Part shown: positions 48,621-50,139 of the stretch, piece by piece
Numbering within the stretch: position 1 is the first letter of the stretch
Layout: every line of letters begins with the position of its first letter
NCBI RefSeq assembly: GCF_021654135.1
Contig: NZ_JAKGSD010000060.1
Coordinates: forward strand, 1 to 50,139
Length of the DNA: 50,139 nucleotides
Reading direction: 5' to 3'
Source of the DNA: Amycolatopsis tucumanensis
GTDB taxonomy: Bacteria > Actinomycetota > Actinomycetes > Mycobacteriales > Pseudonocardiaceae
Program-made: the position numbers and the translations under genes
The notes under the pieces: generated by a model
What the model was told of the DNA's origin: nothing
What the model saw: only the letters and a program-made list of their open reading frames with translations
The model's database searches: none

Positions 48621-49904
48621 ATGACGGCCATGAGCGAGCACTTCGACGTGCACGGTGGTGCGCGGCTGGTGGGCGAGGTCGAGGTCGTCGGAGCCAAGAA
48701 CAGTGTTCTGAAGCTGATGGCGGCCGCACTCCTCGCCGAGGGCACCACCACCATCACCAACTGCCCGCAGATCCTGGACGTCCCGCTGATGGCGGACGTG
48801 CTGCGCAGCGTCGGGTGCGAGGTGGTCCTGGACGGCGACACCGCGAAGATCACGACCCCGTCCGAGCTGTCCCACCGGGCCGACTCGCCCGCGATGGGCA
48901 AGCTGCGTGCGTCCGTGTGCGTGCTCGGCCCGCTGGTCGGCCGTCTGAAGCAGGCCGTGGTCGCGTTGCCCGGCGGTGACGCGATCGGGTCCCGGCCGCT
49001 GGACATGCACCAGAACGGGCTGCGCGCGCTGGGCGCGACGAGCACCATCGAGCACGGCTGCGTCGTCGCCACCGCCGACCACCTCAAGGGCGCCCAGATC
49101 TGGCTGGACTTCCCGAGCGTGGGCGCGACCGAGAACATCCTGATGGCCGCGGTGCTGGCCGAGGGCACGACGGTGATCGACAACGCCGCGCGCGAGCCGG
49201 AGATCGTCGACATCTGCGTGATGCTGAACCAGATGGGCGCGAAGATCGAGGGCGCCGGGACGTCGACGCTGACCGTGCACGGCGTCACCGAGCTGCACCC
49301 CACCGAGCACCGCGTGATCGGCGACCGGATCGTGGGCGCGACGTGGGCCTTCGCGGCCGCGATGACCCGCGGTGACCTGACGGTGAAGGGCGTCAACCCG
49401 CACCACCTGGACCTGGTGCTGGAGAAGCTGCGGATGGCCGGCGCCGAGATCACGACGTTCGACGAGAGCGGTTTCCGGGTGGTGCAGCACGACCGGCCCA
49501 AGGCGGTCGACTTCGTGACGCTGCCCTACCCGGGGTTCGCCACGGACCTGCAGCCGTTCGCCGTCGCGTTGTCCGCGGTGTCCGAGGGCACCTCGATGAT
49601 CACGGAGAACGTGTACGAGGCGCGGTTCCGGTTCATCGAGGAGATGGTGCGCCTGGGCGCCGACGCCCGCACGGACGGCCACCACGCGGTGGTCCGCGGG
49701 GTCGAGAAGCTGTCCTCCGCGCCGGTCTGGGCGTCCGACATCCGGGCGGGCGCGGGCCTGGTGCTGGCCGGCCTGTGCGCCGACGGGGTCACCGAGATCT
49801 GGGACGTGTTCCACATCGACCGCGGATACCCGTACTTCGTCGAGAACCTGAACCGGCTGGGCGCGCGCGTGGAGCGGGTCGTCGGCGCGGCGGAGCGCTG
49901 CTGA
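48621..49904 (+). CDS. murA: UDP-GlcNAc 1-carboxyvinyltransferase (MurA), Asp-type
   Basis: 427 residues; transfers enolpyruvate to UDP-GlcNAc, the first committed step of peptidoglycan synthesis. Lys26-Asn27 are in VGAKNSVLKL. The loop that normally holds the catalytic Cys reads LPGGDAIGSRPLD, with Asp120 in its place, as in M. tuberculosis, which makes the enzyme refractory to fosfomycin. Starts at 48618, 48621 and 48630 are all in frame; GGAAGG best suits 48621. It is followed at once by a Uma2-family fragment. Confidence 0.97.
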   Translation: MTAMSEHFDVHGGARLVGEVEVVGAKNSVLKLMAAALLAEGTTTITNCPQILDVPLMADVLRSVGCEVVLDGDTAKITTPSELSHRADSPAMGKLRASVCVLGPLVGRLKQAVVALPGGDAIGSRPLDMHQNGLRALGATSTIEHGCVVATADHLKGAQIWLDFPSVGATENILMAAVLAEGTTVIDNAAREPEIVDICVMLNQMGAKIEGAGTSTLTVHGVTELHPTEHRVIGDRIVGATWAFAAAMTRGDLTVKGVNPHHLDLVLEKLRMAGAEITTFDESGFRVVQHDRPKAVDFVTLPYPGFATDLQPFAVALSAVSEGTSMITENVYEARFRFIEEMVRLGADARTDGHHAVVRGVEKLSSAPVWASDIRAGAGLVLAGLCADGVTEIWDVFHIDRGYPYFVENLNRLGARVERVVGAAERC

Positions 49905-50084
49905 CCGCGCTGCCCGGATGGCTGGCGCTGCCGCCGGAAGGGCTGACACACGAGGAGCACCAGGCGCTGCCCGAGGAAGTGCGCGCCCGGCTCGAAATCG
50001 TCGACGGCGCTGTGGTGGTGCGGCCCGCGCCGCCGAGGGCGCACGAGCAGGTCGTGCGCAACCTCGTGTCCGTGCTGACCGCGG
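49901..50084 (+). pseudogene. Uma2-family (DUF820) gene, N-terminal part, interrupted
   Basis: The frame after murA reads LTALPGWLALPPEGLTHEEHQALPEEVRARLEIVDGAVVVRPAPPRAHEQVVRNLVSVL, cut here at residues 1-60; it has the look of Uma2 nuclease-fold proteins (LPEE.R.EIVDG.VVV.P.P...H). The only start that fits is CTG 49901, overlapping the murA stop as CTGA. The match ends at CTAG (50085), where a repeat terminus begins, so the C-terminal nuclease core is missing from the window. Truncation by insertion is likely. Confidence 0.6.
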
Positions 50085-50139
50085 CTAGCTGTAGGGAGCA
50101 TGGACGTTGTTGACGGTGTGGTCGGTGTGTCGGGTTGAT
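50085..50139. mobile_element. Terminus of a repeat related to the 16746 element
   Basis: From CTAG at 50085 the sequence C-T-GTAGGGA-G-CAT-G-GACGTTGT-T-GA agrees with the left end of the element at 16746 at all but a few of ~28 positions. It runs to the window edge, so the element's length and any transposase are not visible. Confidence 0.65.

Noticed and set aside
1..50139. rRNA genes, complete insertion sequences, prophage or biosynthetic gene clusters
   Set aside because: None seen; only an integrase fossil, a MITE-like element and one repeat terminus are present.

Overview
This is a stretch of high-GC actinobacterial chromosome. It fits Pseudonocardiaceae best, with an Amycolatopsis-like organism the likely source. 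The grounds are very high third-position GC, frequent GTG/TTG starts and ATGA/GTGA gene overlaps, many apparently leaderless genes, a mycothiol-reductase-like DsbA protein, an actinobacterial Rho with a long Gln/Arg/Gly insertion, a MurA with Asp in place of the catalytic Cys, and separate atpF and atpH genes (mycobacteria have them fused). Genus assignment is inference; no search was run.

The window has two halves. Positions 1 to about 22.5 kb are accessory. They hold an IclR regulator beside a stand-alone LigD-type polymerase; two DUF202 membrane proteins; two MocR regulators (one divergent from a LysE exporter); a DsbA-like reductase followed by an MFS transporter; a zinc formaldehyde dehydrogenase; a TetR/DHA2-transporter pair with visible operators; an SDR; a B3/B4-domain protein; a C45 acyltransferase-like protein; a DUF1801/TetR pair with matched operators; a zinc-type CDF exporter; and a DUF305/DUF3105 pair. 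Decay is obvious here: a broken lacI-family gene, a broken membrane-protein gene, a tyrosine-integrase fossil facing a tRNA-Arg(CCG) gene, and a 170-bp MITE-like element.

Positions 22.5 to 50 kb are core genome in an order also found in Mycobacterium tuberculosis (argS-lysA-thrA-thrC-thrB-rho-rpmE-prfA-hemK-sua5-rfe-Rv1303-atpBEFHAGDC-Rv1312 ... PduO-murA): argS-lysA-hom-thrC-thrB, rho, rpmE, prfA, prmC, tsaC/sua5, wecA-like, the atp operon, a DUF2550 gene, cobalamin adenosyltransferase and murA. Extra genes sit inside this backbone: a secreted CHAP-like protein between rho and rpmE, an alpha/beta hydrolase with its MerR regulator between prfA and prmC, and a tyrosine phosphatase and an M16-like protein before murA. 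The functions are Arg charging, the Lys/Thr branch from aspartate, transcription and translation termination, tRNA t6A formation, lipid-linked sugar synthesis, F1Fo ATP synthase and peptidoglycan precursor synthesis.

The most unusual structure is at 4689-5033. The first ~84 bp of the MFS gene are tandemly repeated four times in front of its start. The units are in frame, start with ATGA overlapping the upstream stop, and end with a stop overlapping the true MFS start, so translational coupling would survive copy-number change. Second is a dispersed repeat with a CTAG target signature: a complete MITE-like copy at 16746-16915 that supplies the stop codons of both flanking genes, and a related terminus at 50085 that interrupts a Uma2-family gene at the window edge.
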